From: Streptomyces hoynatensis
Lineage (GTDB): Bacteria > Actinomycetota > Actinomycetes > Streptomycetales > Streptomycetaceae
Length of the DNA: 64,000 nt
Reading direction: 5' to 3'
Assembly: GCF_003626535.1 (NCBI RefSeq)
Contig: NZ_RBAL01000006.1
Coordinates: 186,001-250,000, forward strand
Each line of letters starts with the position of its first letter. The first letter of the stretch is position 1. The notes below the pieces were generated by a model. It had not been told where the DNA came from. It ran no database searches and saw only the letters and a program-made list of their open reading frames with translations. This document shows, piece by piece, positions 1-10,069 of this stretch. Made by a program: the position numbers and the translations under genes.

Positions 1-128
1 CTGTCCGGCATGTGGGACCGGCCCCGGGCGGATGCGCAAGCTCTCCCCACCGCCCGATACCATCGGTGTGTTTGATCCCGCTCTTATCCGACGGGACGAG
101 GGGACCACAGGAGGAAGGGGCCGGTCGC

Positions 129-935
129 GTGAGTGTGCTCGACGAGATCATCGACGGAGTCCGCGCCGACCTGGCCGAGCGGCAGGCCCGCGTCAGCCTC
201 GACGACCTGAAGGAGGCCGCCGCCCGGGCCCCCCAGGCCAAGGACGGGGTCGCCGCCCTGAAGGGCGAGAGCGTCACGGTCATCTGCGAGGTCAAGCGGT
301 CCAGCCCCTCCAAGGGGGCGCTCGCCGCGATCGCCGACCCGGCGGCGCTGGCCGCCGACTACGAGGCGGGCGGCGCGGCGGCCATCTCCGTGCTGACCGA
401 GCGGCGCCGCTTCGGCGGCTCCCTCGCGGACCTGGCCGCGGTGCGCGCCAGGGTCGACGTGCCGCTGCTGCGCAAGGACTTCGTCGTCACCTCCTACCAG
501 CTCTGGGAGGCCAGGGCGCACGGCGCCGACCTGGTGCTGCTGATCGTGGCCGCCCTGGAGCAGCCGGCCCTGGTCTCGCTGGTGGAGCGCGCGGTGTCCA
601 TCGGGCTGACCCCGCTGGTCGAGGCGCACGACGAGGAGGAGGTGCGGCGGGCCGTGGACGCCGGGGCGCGGATCATCGGCGTCAACGCGCGCAACCTCAA
701 GACGCTCCAGGTGGACCGCGGGACCTTCGCCCGCGTCGCCCCGGAGATCCCCGACGGCATCGTCAGGGTGGCCGAGTCCGGCGTGCGTGGCCCGCACGAC
801 CTGATCGCCTACGCGAACGACGGCGCCGACGCGGTGCTCGTCGGCGAGTCCCTGGTCACCGGCCGGAACCCGCGGGCGGCCGTGGCCGACCTGGTGGCGG
901 CGGGCGCCCACCCCGCGCTGCGGCAGGGCCGCTGA
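129..935 (+). CDS. trpC: Indole-3-glycerol phosphate synthase
   Basis: Cytoplasmic enzyme that closes the indole ring, converting 1-(2-carboxyphenylamino)-1-deoxyribulose 5-phosphate to indole-3-glycerol phosphate in tryptophan synthesis. The 268-residue (beta/alpha)8 protein is the usual length for a monofunctional TrpC. Visible family motifs are [11 protein letters not shown] near residue 56 (catalytic Lys and Glu region), [19 protein letters not shown] and VAESGVRG near the C-terminus. I chose the GTG at 129 because AGGAGGAAGGGG lies just upstream and the protein then begins [11 protein letters not shown], typical of actinobacteria; a longer reading from base 12 is low-complexity. The trpM-like small gene starts one base after its stop, and trpB and trpA follow. 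The first 128 bases of the window hold no recognisable gene. Confidence 0.97.
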   Translation: MSVLDEIIDGVRADLAERQARVSLDDLKEAAARAPQAKDGVAALKGESVTVICEVKRSSPSKGALAAIADPAALAADYEAGGAAAISVLTERRRFGGSLADLAAVRARVDVPLLRKDFVVTSYQLWEARAHGADLVLLIVAALEQPALVSLVERAVSIGLTPLVEAHDEEEVRRAVDAGARIIGVNARNLKTLQVDRGTFARVAPEIPDGIVRVAESGVRGPHDLIAYANDGADAVLVGESLVTGRNPRAAVADLVAAGAHPALRQGR

Positions 936-936
936 G

Positions 937-1104
937 ATGCGGCCGGGCCAGGGCGACCCGCAGCGCGGCACCAGGCCGCGCGGCTGCCGTGCCCCGGCCA
1001 GGCGTGTCCTCGGCCGCCGCGTCCGCTACCACATCGGCTGCGAGCCCGGCCAGATCAACGGCCGCCGATGGCCCACGGCCCCGGCCGCCCGGCCGGCCGT
1101 CTGA
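937..1104 (+). CDS. trpM: TrpM-like small protein between trpC and trpB
   Basis: A 55-residue, very Arg/Pro-rich protein starting with ATG one base after the trpC stop, so almost certainly translationally coupled. Its core, RRVRYHIGCEPGQING, matches what I remember of TrpM (also called TrpX), the small protein encoded between trpC and trpB in Streptomyces. Genetic work in S. coelicolor linked trpM to tryptophan supply, growth and antibiotic production; its biochemical role is unknown. Nothing else in the sequence suggests a fold: no membrane segment and no signal peptide. The position and the HIGCEPGQI core carry the assignment. It is short enough that automatic gene callers often miss it. 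Confidence 0.8.
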   Translation: MRPGQGDPQRGTRPRGCRAPARRVLGRRVRYHIGCEPGQINGRRWPTAPAARPAV

Positions 1105-1160
1105 CCGCCCGGCCGCCCCGCCCGGCCGCCCGCCCGGCCGTCCATCCGCGTACCGCCGCC

Positions 1161-1197
1161 CTCGCCGCATCGGGTGAGACTCGCCGCATCGGGTGAG
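1161..1197 (+). repeat. Two tandem 18-base copies upstream of trpB
   Basis: CTCGCCGCATCGGGTGAG occurs twice, at 1161-1178 and 1180-1197, separated by one base. The copies are perfect and give a 19-base period, about two helical turns, which is the geometry expected for tandem binding of a regulator. They lie about 150 bases before the trpB start in the 243-base gap after trpM. That gap has no open frame with Trp codons that would look like an attenuator leader peptide. Function is inferred only from spacing and position. Confidence 0.6.
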
Positions 1198-1347
1198 CAT
1201 GGCGCCGCTCACGGTGCGCGGCCTGGCGTGCCCGGTCACCACCGGCCCCGCCCGCCCCCGCGGGCCTGGGCCCGGCCGCCGGGCGCTCCGGGGACCCGGC
1301 CCGGGATTTCCCGCACCAACGCCGTACTTCTGCTGGAGGGCACACGC

Positions 1348-2591
<1,244 letters not shown>

Positions 2592-2595
<4 letters not shown>

Positions 2596-3500
2596 GCGAA
2601 TCGGAGCGGCAGGCGGGAGCGGCGGCGGGCGCGCACCAGGACGCCGGCCAAGCGGCGGGCGGACGCGGCGGCGCGGAGGGCCTGGCGGCCCGGCTGGCCG
2701 CGGCGCGGGCGGCGGGAAGGGCGGCGCTCATCGGCTACTTCCCGGCCGGTTTCCCCACCCTGGAACGCGGCATCGAGAGCGCCAGGGCCATGGTCGAGGG
2801 CGGCTGCGACGTCCTCGAAATCGGCCTGCCGCACAGCGACCCGGTGCTGGACGGCCCGGTCATCCAGACCGCGGACGACATCGCGCTGCGCGGCGGCATC
2901 CGGATCGCCGGGGTGCTGCGCACGGTCCGCGAGGTCGCCGCGGCCACCGGCGCGCCGGTGCTGGTGATGACGTACTGGAACCCGGTGGACCGCTACGGGG
3001 CCGAGCGGTTCGCCGCCGAGCTCGCCGCGGCAGGCGGCGCGGGCTGCATCCTGCCCGACCTGCCGGTGGAGGAGTCGGAGGGCTGGCGCAAGGCGGCGGA
3101 ACAGCACGGCCTGGCCACGGTGTTCGTGGTGGCGCCGAGCAGCCGCGACGCCAGGATCGCCGCCATCACCGCGGCCGGCAGCGGCTTCGTCTACGCCGCC
3201 TCGCTGATGGGCGTCACCGGCACCCGCGAGTCCGTGGGCCGGGACGCCGCCGACCTGGTGCGCCGCACCAAGGCCACCACCGCGCTGCCGGTGTGCGTGG
3301 GCCTCGGGGTGTCCAACCGGGAGCAGGCGGCCGAGGTGGCCGGCTTCGCCGACGGCGTCATCGTCGGCTCGGCCTTCGTCCGCCGGATGCTCGACCACGC
3401 GGGCCGGGAGGCCGAGGGCGTCGCCGCGCTGCGCGAGCTGGCCGGCGAGCTGGCCGCGGGCGTCAGGCAGCCGAAGGCCCCCGGGGCCCCGGCGGCGTAG
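2592..3500 (+). CDS. trpA: Tryptophan synthase alpha chain
   Basis: Cleaves indole-3-glycerol phosphate to indole and glyceraldehyde 3-phosphate and channels indole to TrpB. TIM-barrel motifs are visible: [26 protein letters not shown] (catalytic Glu), PDLPVEESE (catalytic Asp) and the phosphate-binding [22 protein letters not shown]. At 302 residues it is about 30 longer than most TrpA because of an N-terminal Ala/Gly-rich stretch (roughly residues 1-35), which may be disordered. The GTG start overlaps the trpB stop. No clear terminator hairpin follows before the next gene. Confidence 0.97.
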
Positions 3501-3624
3501 CGTTCGCGGCGTTCGTGGCCTTCGCGGCGGGAAACGGTGGCCAGGGGACGGGGGAGCGCGCCCCGGGCCACCGCTTCGCCGGTCTCGCCCGGCCCGTTCG
3601 CGCAGGTCCGGTAAAGTCGGGCTC

Positions 3625-4854
3625 ATGGGCAGCGAGGGGGCCACCGAGGGCATAGCAGAGGGCGTCGCCTGGCAGCCGCCGACCGCGGTCGAGCAGGGGC
3701 TTTACGAGGCGGGGCTGCGGGGGGACTGGCAGGCGTTCTTCTCCGTGCTCGCCGCCACCGATCTGTTCTTCCCCATGTCGCGCGAGCTCGCCGACGCCGT
3801 GCCGCACAGCCTGAGGTTCAGCCCCTTCCGCGACCCGCACGTGGAGGGCCTGTGCCTGCCCGTGTTCACACGCGGAATGCTGCCGCCGCCCTCCGGGGCA
3901 CAGGTTTTCGAGCGCGGGGACCTCGGCGGGCTGGCCAAGGCCTGGCCGCGCCCGGTGCGCTGGCTGGCCATCAACCCCGGCACCCCCCTGGAGACCTTCC
4001 TGCCCGCCGAGCCCAAGCGCTGGCGGCGGCACGCCAGGAACGCCCCCGCGGAGAGCCCGCTGAAGACGCTGTGGACCGGGGACCGGCACGGGCCCCTGGC
4101 GCACGGCATGGCCTGCGGCGCGTTGCTGCTGGTCAACAACGGCTCGATCTGGAACCACCTGGGCTGGCAGAACGGCGGCTACACCGAGGAGAAGGAACTC
4201 CTCGCCTCCTGGTGGGGCGTGAGCGGCAGGGACGACTGGCTGGCCATCCAGGAGCGCCTGCTGAACGGCGACGTCATCTCGCCCGCCTGGGAGTTCGTGC
4301 TCCGGGTGCGGCAGGCGATGATCAAGGAGTACGGGGCGGTGCCCGGCGCGGTGCAGTGGCGCGAGACCGCGGAACGCGTGCTGCTCTCGCGCACCGCGGA
4401 ACTCGTCGACCAGACCGGCAGGCCCCCGGACTTCGACCTGGACGCCGACATCGCGCTCGTCCAGGACCTCATCGGCCGCATCCTGCGCTACGAGGCCCGC
4501 TTCCGCGCCGACGGCCTGCTCGACGCCGACGCCGGCGTGCGCTCGGTGCTGGCCTGGGACTTCGGCCGCGCCTCCTGCATGGCCAGGTGGGGGCTCGGCG
4601 CCCGCTACTGCGACCTGGCGGAGACCGAGCGCGCGGTGCTGCGGGCCGGGGCGGGGGCCAGGCGCGTGTACCGCTCCTGGCCCGACTTCGCCACCGGCTA
4701 CATCCTCGGCCGCTGCCTGCACTTCGACGGCGAGGAGTTCGGCGAGTGGTACGCGGAGATGGTGGCCGCGTTCCGCATCCTGGCCACCGACCCGGAGAGC
4801 CCCTGGCTGAGCGTGCCCTGGGAGCAGCCCGCGGCGGACCGCACGGAGCTCTGA
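3625..4854 (+). CDS. SseB-like / DUF1266 domain protein
   Basis: A 409-residue cytoplasmic protein of unknown function. About residues 20-125 resemble the SseB N-terminal domain (LYEAGLRGDWQAFFSVLAATDLFFP ending near WLAINPGTPLETFLP). About residues 160-390 look like DUF1266 (WNHLGWQNGGYTEEKELLASWWGV, then WDFGRASCMARWGLGARYCD). DUF1266 proteins are common in Streptomyces, often near toxin or secretion loci, but none is well characterised. There is no signal peptide or membrane helix. A TAAAGT hexamer seven bases before the ATG suggests a leaderless transcript. As I recall the S. coelicolor order, trpA is followed closely by lgt-region genes, so this gene marks the start of an accessory insertion. 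Confidence 0.75.
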   Translation: MGSEGATEGIAEGVAWQPPTAVEQGLYEAGLRGDWQAFFSVLAATDLFFPMSRELADAVPHSLRFSPFRDPHVEGLCLPVFTRGMLPPPSGAQVFERGDLGGLAKAWPRPVRWLAINPGTPLETFLPAEPKRWRRHARNAPAESPLKTLWTGDRHGPLAHGMACGALLLVNNGSIWNHLGWQNGGYTEEKELLASWWGVSGRDDWLAIQERLLNGDVISPAWEFVLRVRQAMIKEYGAVPGAVQWRETAERVLLSRTAELVDQTGRPPDFDLDADIALVQDLIGRILRYEARFRADGLLDADAGVRSVLAWDFGRASCMARWGLGARYCDLAETERAVLRAGAGARRVYRSWPDFATGYILGRCLHFDGEEFGEWYAEMVAAFRILATDPESPWLSVPWEQPAADRTEL

Positions 4855-4994
4855 GCCCGCGGCGCCCGCCCGGCGGGGGAGGCCCGGGGACGGGCTGCCC
4901 GGGAACCCCGGGAAACCCCGGGAAACAATGACGGAATGCTGACGGCTCCCCGCGGGGCGGCCGGCGGCGCCGTGGGCCTGGCTACGGTGGGCGC

Positions 4995-6035
4995 ATGCGG
5001 GTACTCGTCACCGGAGGAGCCGGCTTCATCGGCTCGCACGTCGTGGAAGAACTGCTGGCCCAGGGGCACGAGCCGGTGGTGCTCGACCTGCGGCGGCCCG
5101 AGCGGGAGGACGTCCCCTGGATCGGGGCCGACCTCAGGGACCGCGTGGCGCTGGCCGGGGCGCTGCGCGGGGTCGCCGCGGTGTGCCACCAGGCGGCGAT
5201 GGTCGGGCTCGGCAAGGACTTCGCGGACGCCCCCGGCTACGTGAGCGTCAACGACCACGGGACCGCGCTGCTGCTGGCGGAGATGGCCGAGGCGGGCGTC
5301 GGGCGGCTGGTCCTGGCCGGCTCGATGGTGGTCTACGGCGAGGGCAGGTACGACTGCCCCGCGCACGGGCGGGTCAGGCCGGGCCCGCGGGCGCCCGGGA
5401 ACCTGGCGCGCGGCAGGTTCGAGCCCGCCTGCCCCGAGTGCGGGGCCGAGCTGCTGCCGGGTCTGGTGGGGGAGGACGCGCCGGCCGACCCGCGCAACGT
5501 CTACGCCACGACGAAGCTGGCCCAGGAGCACCTGGCCGCCGCCTGGGCGCGGGCGACCGGCGGGCGGGCGATCAGCCTGCGCTACCACAACGTCTACGGG
5601 GACCGCATGCCGCGCGACACCCCCTACGCGGGGGTGGCGGCGTTCTTCCGCTCGGCCCTGGCCGCGGGCCGGCCGCCGCGGGTCTTCGAGGACGGCGCGC
5701 AGCGGCGGGACTTCGTGCACGTGACGGACGTGGCGGCGGCGAACGTGGCGGCGCTCGGCGCCGTGGGCGAGCGGCCGGCCGGCACCCTGCGCGCGTACAA
5801 CACCGGGAGCGGCGAGCCGCACACGGTCGGCGAGATGGCCGCCGCGCTCGCCGCGGCCTGCGGCGGCCCGGCCCCCGAGGTCACCGGCGAGTACCGGCTC
5901 GGGGACGTCCGCCACATCACCGCCTCCTCGGCGCGGCTGCGCGCGGAACTCGGCTGGCGCCCCCGCGTCGGCTTCGCCGAGGGCATGACGGCCTTCGCCA
6001 CCTCCCCGCTCCGCGAGCCGGCGGCGGCCTCCTGA
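4995..6035 (+). CDS. NAD-dependent sugar epimerase/dehydratase family protein
   Basis: Extended short-chain dehydrogenase fold of 346 residues, probably acting on a nucleotide sugar. The N-terminal NAD-binding motif is VTGGAGFIGSH, and the catalytic pair is seen in NVYATTKLAQEH (YxxxK). An inserted region around residues 115-165 carries CPxH and CPECG, four potential metal ligands that ordinary GalE/RmlB proteins lack. A TACGGT hexamer six bases before the ATG points to a leaderless mRNA. The gene converges on the two-component system and heads a block of glycosyltransferase-type genes, so a role in making an envelope sugar is likely but not proven. The upstream gap contains three CCGGGAA-type 10-base repeats near 4898-4926. 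Confidence 0.85.
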   Translation: MRVLVTGGAGFIGSHVVEELLAQGHEPVVLDLRRPEREDVPWIGADLRDRVALAGALRGVAAVCHQAAMVGLGKDFADAPGYVSVNDHGTALLLAEMAEAGVGRLVLAGSMVVYGEGRYDCPAHGRVRPGPRAPGNLARGRFEPACPECGAELLPGLVGEDAPADPRNVYATTKLAQEHLAAAWARATGGRAISLRYHNVYGDRMPRDTPYAGVAAFFRSALAAGRPPRVFEDGAQRRDFVHVTDVAAANVAALGAVGERPAGTLRAYNTGSGEPHTVGEMAAALAAACGGPAPEVTGEYRLGDVRHITASSARLRAELGWRPRVGFAEGMTAFATSPLREPAAAS

Positions 6036-6088
6036 CGTGCCGCCCGCCGGGCGGGCCCCGCCGCGGGGGCGCGCGGGGGAAGGGGGAA

Positions 6089-7210
6089 TCAGGAGGCGGC
6101 CGGGAGGATGACCTCGAAACGGCAGCCGCCGGGCACGTTGCTCACCCCGGTGCGGCCCGCGTGCGCCTCGACGATGCCGCGGACGATCGCGAGGCCGAGC
6201 CCCGCGCCCGCCGGCGGGGTCCTGGCGTCGGTGCCGCGCCAGCCGGTGTCGAAGACCCGCGGCAGGTCCTGCTCGGCGATGCCCCCGCAGCCGTCGGTGA
6301 CCGAGACCACCACCGAGTCCGCGCGGCGGCTGGCCGCCACCGCGACCGTGCCGTCGGCCGGGGTGTGGCGGATCGCGTTGAGCAGCAGGTTGGCCAGCAC
6401 CCGGCTCATCTCCTTGCCGTCCACCTCCACCGGCACCGGGTCCACGCCCCGGTCGGCGAGCAGCACGCCGCACTCCCTGGCCAGCGGGTCGGCGCCGGCG
6501 ATGGCGTCGCTGATCAGGTCGTAGACCGACATCCTGGTCGGGGCCAGGCTCAGCGAGCCCGCCTGAATCCTGGAGAGCTCGAACAGGTCGCCCACCATGG
6601 AGCTGAGCCGCTCCACCTCGCCGCGTATCTGCCGGTGGTAGCGGTCGGGGTCCTCGGCGATGCCGTCCTCCAGGGCCTCGGCCATCGCCCGCAGCCCGGC
6701 CAGCGGGGAACGCAGGTCGTGCGAGATCCAGGCGACCAGCTCCCGGCGGGAGGACTCAAGCGCCCGCTCCCGCTCCCGCGAGGCGGCGAGCCGTTCGCTG
6801 GTGTCGGCCAGCCGGCGGGCCAGCGAGGCGAGTTCCGCGGGCATCGGCACGGCGGGCGGCGTGAACTGCCCGCCCTCGCCGAGCGCGGTGGCGGAACGCT
6901 CAAGCGCCCGGTGCGCGCGGATCACCCAGCGCCCCAGCAGCAGGGCCGTGACGGTCGCGGTCAGCGCGCCCATGGCGCCCACCGTGACGACCACGGCCAG
7001 GTCGTGCGGGGACAGGAACATCGCCCAGGCCACCGAGAGGGTCCCGGCGAGCATCGTGCCCACCGCCACGGCGCTCAGCACGGCGAGGGAGACGGCGACC
7101 GAGCGGCGCCTGGCCGCGGCCAGCGCCCAGGCGCCCACCGCCCCGGCCAGCGCCGCCCCCAGCGCGGCGTGCAGTGCGATCTGCGGCAGCGCGCTCAGCC
7201 TGAACTCCAC
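6089..7210 (-). CDS. Two-component sensor histidine kinase
   Basis: A 373-residue membrane kinase. Three to four hydrophobic helices occupy residues 1-95 with almost no extracytoplasmic domain, followed by a HAMP-like linker, the HisKA box SHDLRSPLAG (phosphorylated His near residue 164), the N box NLLLNAIRHTP and the G boxes DGCGGI and GAGLGLAI. The GTG start overlaps the stop of the response regulator by one base, so the two are coupled. The signal is unknown; the short loops between helices suggest it senses something in or at the membrane. It sits between the epimerase and the glycosyltransferase genes, whose expression it probably controls. Confidence 0.93.
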   Translation of the reverse strand: MEFRLSALPQIALHAALGAALAGAVGAWALAAARRRSVAVSLAVLSAVAVGTMLAGTLSVAWAMFLSPHDLAVVVTVGAMGALTATVTALLLGRWVIRAHRALERSATALGEGGQFTPPAVPMPAELASLARRLADTSERLAASRERERALESSRRELVAWISHDLRSPLAGLRAMAEALEDGIAEDPDRYHRQIRGEVERLSSMVGDLFELSRIQAGSLSLAPTRMSVYDLISDAIAGADPLARECGVLLADRGVDPVPVEVDGKEMSRVLANLLLNAIRHTPADGTVAVAASRRADSVVVSVTDGCGGIAEQDLPRVFDTGWRGTDARTPPAGAGLGLAIVRGIVEAHAGRTGVSNVPGGCRFEVILPAAS

Positions 7211-7941
7211 TACCCCTCCTCCCCCGCCTCCGGCGCGCGGCCTTCGGCGTCGAAGCGGTAGCCGACGCCCCAGACCGTCCTGATCAGCCGGGGGCTGGCC
7301 GGGTCGCGCTCCACCTTGTGCCGCAGCCGCCGCACGTGCACGGTGACCGTGGACAGGTCGCCGAAGTCCCAGCCCCACACGGTGGCCATCAGCTCCTCGC
7401 GGCTGAACGCCCGCCCCGGGTGCCGCAGGAAGTGCGCGAGGAGGTCGAACTCCCGCAGGGTCAGCCGCAGCGGGCCGCGGGCGTCGCCCGCGGTGCGGGC
7501 CGCCGTGTCCACGGTGATGCCGCCGCCGCGCAGCACCGTCTCGCCGCGGCCTGCCTCGGGTCCCGTGCCCGCCACCCGGCGCAGCACGGAGGTCACCCGC
7601 AGCACCAGCTCCCTGGGGCTGAAGGGCTTGGTCACGTAGTCGTCGGCGCCTATCTCCAGGCCGAGGATGCGGTCCTCCTCGTCCCCGCGCGCGGTCAGCA
7701 TCACCACCGGCACCGGCCCCGACTCGCGCAGCCTGCGGCACACCTGGAGGCCGTCGAGGCCCGGCAGCATCAGGTCGAGCACGACCAGGTCGGGCGGGTT
7801 GGCGGCGGCCCTGGCCAGCGCGCCGGGACCGTCGGCCGCCCGGTCGACCGTGAAGCCCGCCCGGTCGAGATAGCCGGAGACGACCTCGGTGACGGTCGGG
7901 TCGTCGTCGACCACGAGGATGCGCTGTGGCTGCTGGTGCAT
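7210..7941 (-). CDS. OmpR-family response regulator
   Basis: A 243-residue DNA-binding response regulator paired with the downstream kinase. The receiver domain (residues 8-120) has the acidic pocket VVDDD and the phospho-acceptor Asp near residue 56 in VVLDLMLPGLDG, plus the conserved Lys in YVTKPFSPREL. The C-terminal winged helix ends with WGVGYRFDAEG, the OmpR signature. I chose the ATG giving MHQQPQRILVVDD; upstream in-frame sequence is low-complexity. It is divergent from the GT2 gene across a 113-base gap that would be the natural place for its binding sites. Confidence 0.95.
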   Translation of the reverse strand: MHQQPQRILVVDDDPTVTEVVSGYLDRAGFTVDRAADGPGALARAAANPPDLVVLDLMLPGLDGLQVCRRLRESGPVPVVMLTARGDEEDRILGLEIGADDYVTKPFSPRELVLRVTSVLRRVAGTGPEAGRGETVLRGGGITVDTAARTAGDARGPLRLTLREFDLLAHFLRHPGRAFSREELMATVWGWDFGDLSTVTVHVRRLRHKVERDPASPRLIRTVWGVGYRFDAEGRAPEAGEEG

Positions 7942-8054
7942 GTCACCGAGTCTCACACCGCTCGCTCCGCGCCGGTCGCGGCCGGGGCGGACGTCACGGT
8001 TCCGTAAGGAGCCATGTCCGGGAATGCCCGCTTTGTCTTCGTAGGGTAAGGGGG

Positions 8055-8720
8055 GTGACCAACTCACTGTCCGCGCGGGGCGACCTGGTGCTGCCCTGCC
8101 TGAACGAGGCCGAAGCGCTGCCCTGGGTGCTGGGCAGGATTCCGGACGGCTGGCGGGCCGTCGTCGTGGACAACGGCTCCACCGACGGCTCCGCCGCCCT
8201 GGCCGAGCGCCTGGGCGCGCGCGTCGTCCACGAGCCGCGCCGCGGCTTCGGCGCCGCCTGCCACGCCGGGCTGCTCGCCGCGGAGGCGGAACTGGTCGCG
8301 TTCTGCGACTGCGACGCCTCCCTCGACCCGGCCGAGCTGCCGCGCGTCGCCGAGCCCGTCCGCGGCGGGGCCGCCGACCTGGTGCTCGCCAGGCGGCTGC
8401 CCACGGCGCGCGGCGCCTGGCCGCTGCACGCCAGGCTCGGCAACCGCGCCCTGGCCCGCATGCTCAGGCGCCGCACCGGGGTGCGGCTGCGCGACCTCGG
8501 GCCGATGCGGGTGGGCCGCCGCGAGGCCCTGCTCGCGCTCGGCCTCACCGACCGGCGCAGCGGCTACCCGCTCCAGATGGTGGTGCGGGCCGCGGACGCG
8601 GGCTGGCGGATCGCCGAGACCGAGGTCGCCTACCGGCCGCGCGCGGGGAAGTCGAAGGTGACGGGCACCTGGCGCGGCACCTGGCAGGCCGTGCACGACA
8701 TGCGGCAGGTCCTCGCGTGA
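8055..8720 (+). CDS. Family 2 glycosyltransferase
   Basis: A 221-residue soluble GT-A glycosyltransferase. It begins with the typical nucleotide-sugar fold (LVLPCLNEAEALPWVLG, VVVDNGSTDGSAALAE) and has a DCDASLDP stretch in the place of the DxD metal-binding motif, and GYPLQMVVRAADAGWRIAE near the acceptor side. It lacks the C-terminal membrane helices of polyprenyl-phosphate mannosyltransferases. Start GTG at 8055 follows a TAGGGT hexamer by seven bases. Its stop overlaps the next gene by four bases. In many bacteria this type of GT2 protein is paired with the DUF2064 protein that follows here (selenodomain-associated transferases 2 and 1). Donor and acceptor are unknown. Confidence 0.88.
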   Translation: MTNSLSARGDLVLPCLNEAEALPWVLGRIPDGWRAVVVDNGSTDGSAALAERLGARVVHEPRRGFGAACHAGLLAAEAELVAFCDCDASLDPAELPRVAEPVRGGAADLVLARRLPTARGAWPLHARLGNRALARMLRRRTGVRLRDLGPMRVGRREALLALGLTDRRSGYPLQMVVRAADAGWRIAETEVAYRPRAGKSKVTGTWRGTWQAVHDMRQVLA

Positions 8721-9373
8721 GCGGGCGGGCGGCGCCGACGCTGCTGGTCCTGGCGAAGGAGCCGGTGCCCGGGCGGGTGAAGACCCGGCTGACCCCGCCG
8801 TTCAGCCCGGGGCAGGCCGCCAGGCTCGCGGCGGCGGCGCTCGCCGACACCCTGCACACCCTGCTGCACGTCCCGGCCGCCCGCCGGGTGCTCGTGCTCG
8901 ACGGGCACCCGGGGCCCTGGCTGCCGGCCGGCTGGGAGGTGGTGCCACAGGCGGGCGGCGGCCTCGACCGGCGCATCGCCGCCGCGTTCGCCGGCTGCAC
9001 CGGGCCCGCCCTGCTGGTCGGCATGGACACCCCGCAGCTCACCCCGGAACTGCTCGCCCCGGCGACCGCCCCCGGCGCCTGGCCGCCCGGGCGCGCCTGG
9101 TTCGGGCCCGCGGCCGACGGCGGGTTCTGGGCACTCGGCATGGACACCCCGCGCCCGGCCCTCGTCCTCGGCGTGCCCATGTCGACCTCGGGCACCGGCC
9201 GGGCACAGCGCGCGCGGCTGGTCGCCGCCGGGCTCGACGTCGCCGACCTGCCCGTGCTGCGCGACCTGGACACGGCGGCCGACGCCGGGGAGATCCTGGC
9301 CGCCGCCCCCGAGGGCCGGTTCGCCGCCGCCTACCGGGCCGTGGCGGGCCAGGCGCGGGCGGGCCGCGGATGA
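8717..9373 (+). CDS. DUF2064 / TIGR04282-type glycosyltransferase-like protein
   Basis: A 218-residue protein that starts LLVLAKEPVPGRVKTRLTPPF, the hallmark of the DUF2064 family (selenodomain-associated transferase 1), related to nucleotidyl- and glycosyltransferases such as CofC. It has no membrane helix. The start GTG overlaps the preceding stop and its own stop overlaps the methyltransferase start (ATGA), so GT2, DUF2064 and methyltransferase form a tightly coupled trio. A general nucleotide-sugar or nucleotidyl transfer role is likely from the fold; the actual substrate cannot be read from the sequence. Confidence 0.85.
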   Translation: MSGRAAPTLLVLAKEPVPGRVKTRLTPPFSPGQAARLAAAALADTLHTLLHVPAARRVLVLDGHPGPWLPAGWEVVPQAGGGLDRRIAAAFAGCTGPALLVGMDTPQLTPELLAPATAPGAWPPGRAWFGPAADGGFWALGMDTPRPALVLGVPMSTSGTGRAQRARLVAAGLDVADLPVLRDLDTAADAGEILAAAPEGRFAAAYRAVAGQARAGRG

Positions 9374-10041
9374 CGGCCCCCGCCTGGCCCGCGACCGCGG
9401 CCGACCCCTACAGCCTGGCGCTGCGCTCCGGGCGCGGGCCGCTGTTCCTGCGCCGCGCGGACGGCCGCAGGCTGCCACTCGACATCGAACGCTGGTGCGC
9501 GGTGCCCGACGCGGCCGACCGCACCGTCCTCGGCCGCTGCACCGGCAGCGTCCTCGACATCGGCTGCGGGCCCGGCCGGATGGTCGCCGCCCTGGCCCGC
9601 GGCGCCAGGCCCGCGCTCGGCATCGACACGGCGCCGGCGGCGGTGGAACGCACCAGGAGCACGGGCGGCAAGGCCCTGCTGCGCTCGGTCTTCCAGCGGC
9701 TGCCGCAGGAGGGCTGGTGGGGGAGCGTGCTGCTGATCGACGGGAACATAGGCATCGGCGGCAACCCCGCGGCCCTGCTCCGCCGCATCCGCCAACTCGT
9801 CACCCCCGGCGGCCTGTTGCTGGCCGAGGCCGCCCCGGTCGAGGTCGCGGAGCGCTTCGAGGTGCGGCTGGAGGACGACCGCGGCGCGACCGGCCCCGCC
9901 TTCCCCTGGGCGCGCCTGGGCCAGCGGGCGCTGCGGGCGACGGCGGAGTACGTGGGCTGGACGACGGCAGGCCAGTGGACCGTCGCCGACCGGCACTTCC
10001 TCGCCCTGCGCGCCCCGGGCCCCGGCGGGGAGGGCCGCTGA
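9370..10041 (+). CDS. Class I SAM-dependent methyltransferase
   Basis: A 223-residue methyltransferase. Motif I is VLDIGCGPGRMVAALA near residue 60, followed by the acidic residue in LGIDTAP, and LLIDGNIGIGGNPAALLRRI resembles the post-motif II region. There is no signal or membrane segment. It is the last gene of the three-gene plus-strand set and converges on the flavoprotein gene with a 28-base gap. It may methylate a sugar, lipid or small molecule produced by the same cluster; the sequence does not say which. Confidence 0.87.
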   Translation: MTAPAWPATAADPYSLALRSGRGPLFLRRADGRRLPLDIERWCAVPDAADRTVLGRCTGSVLDIGCGPGRMVAALARGARPALGIDTAPAAVERTRSTGGKALLRSVFQRLPQEGWWGSVLLIDGNIGIGGNPAALLRRIRQLVTPGGLLLAEAAPVEVAERFEVRLEDDRGATGPAFPWARLGQRALRATAEYVGWTTAGQWTVADRHFLALRAPGPGGEGR

Positions 10042-10069
10042 GCCCCGCCCGGCCGGGGCCGGCCGGAGC

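Noticed and set aside
1198..1347. Trp attenuator leader peptide before trpB
   Set aside because: No short frame with consecutive Trp codons and no clear antiterminator hairpin set.
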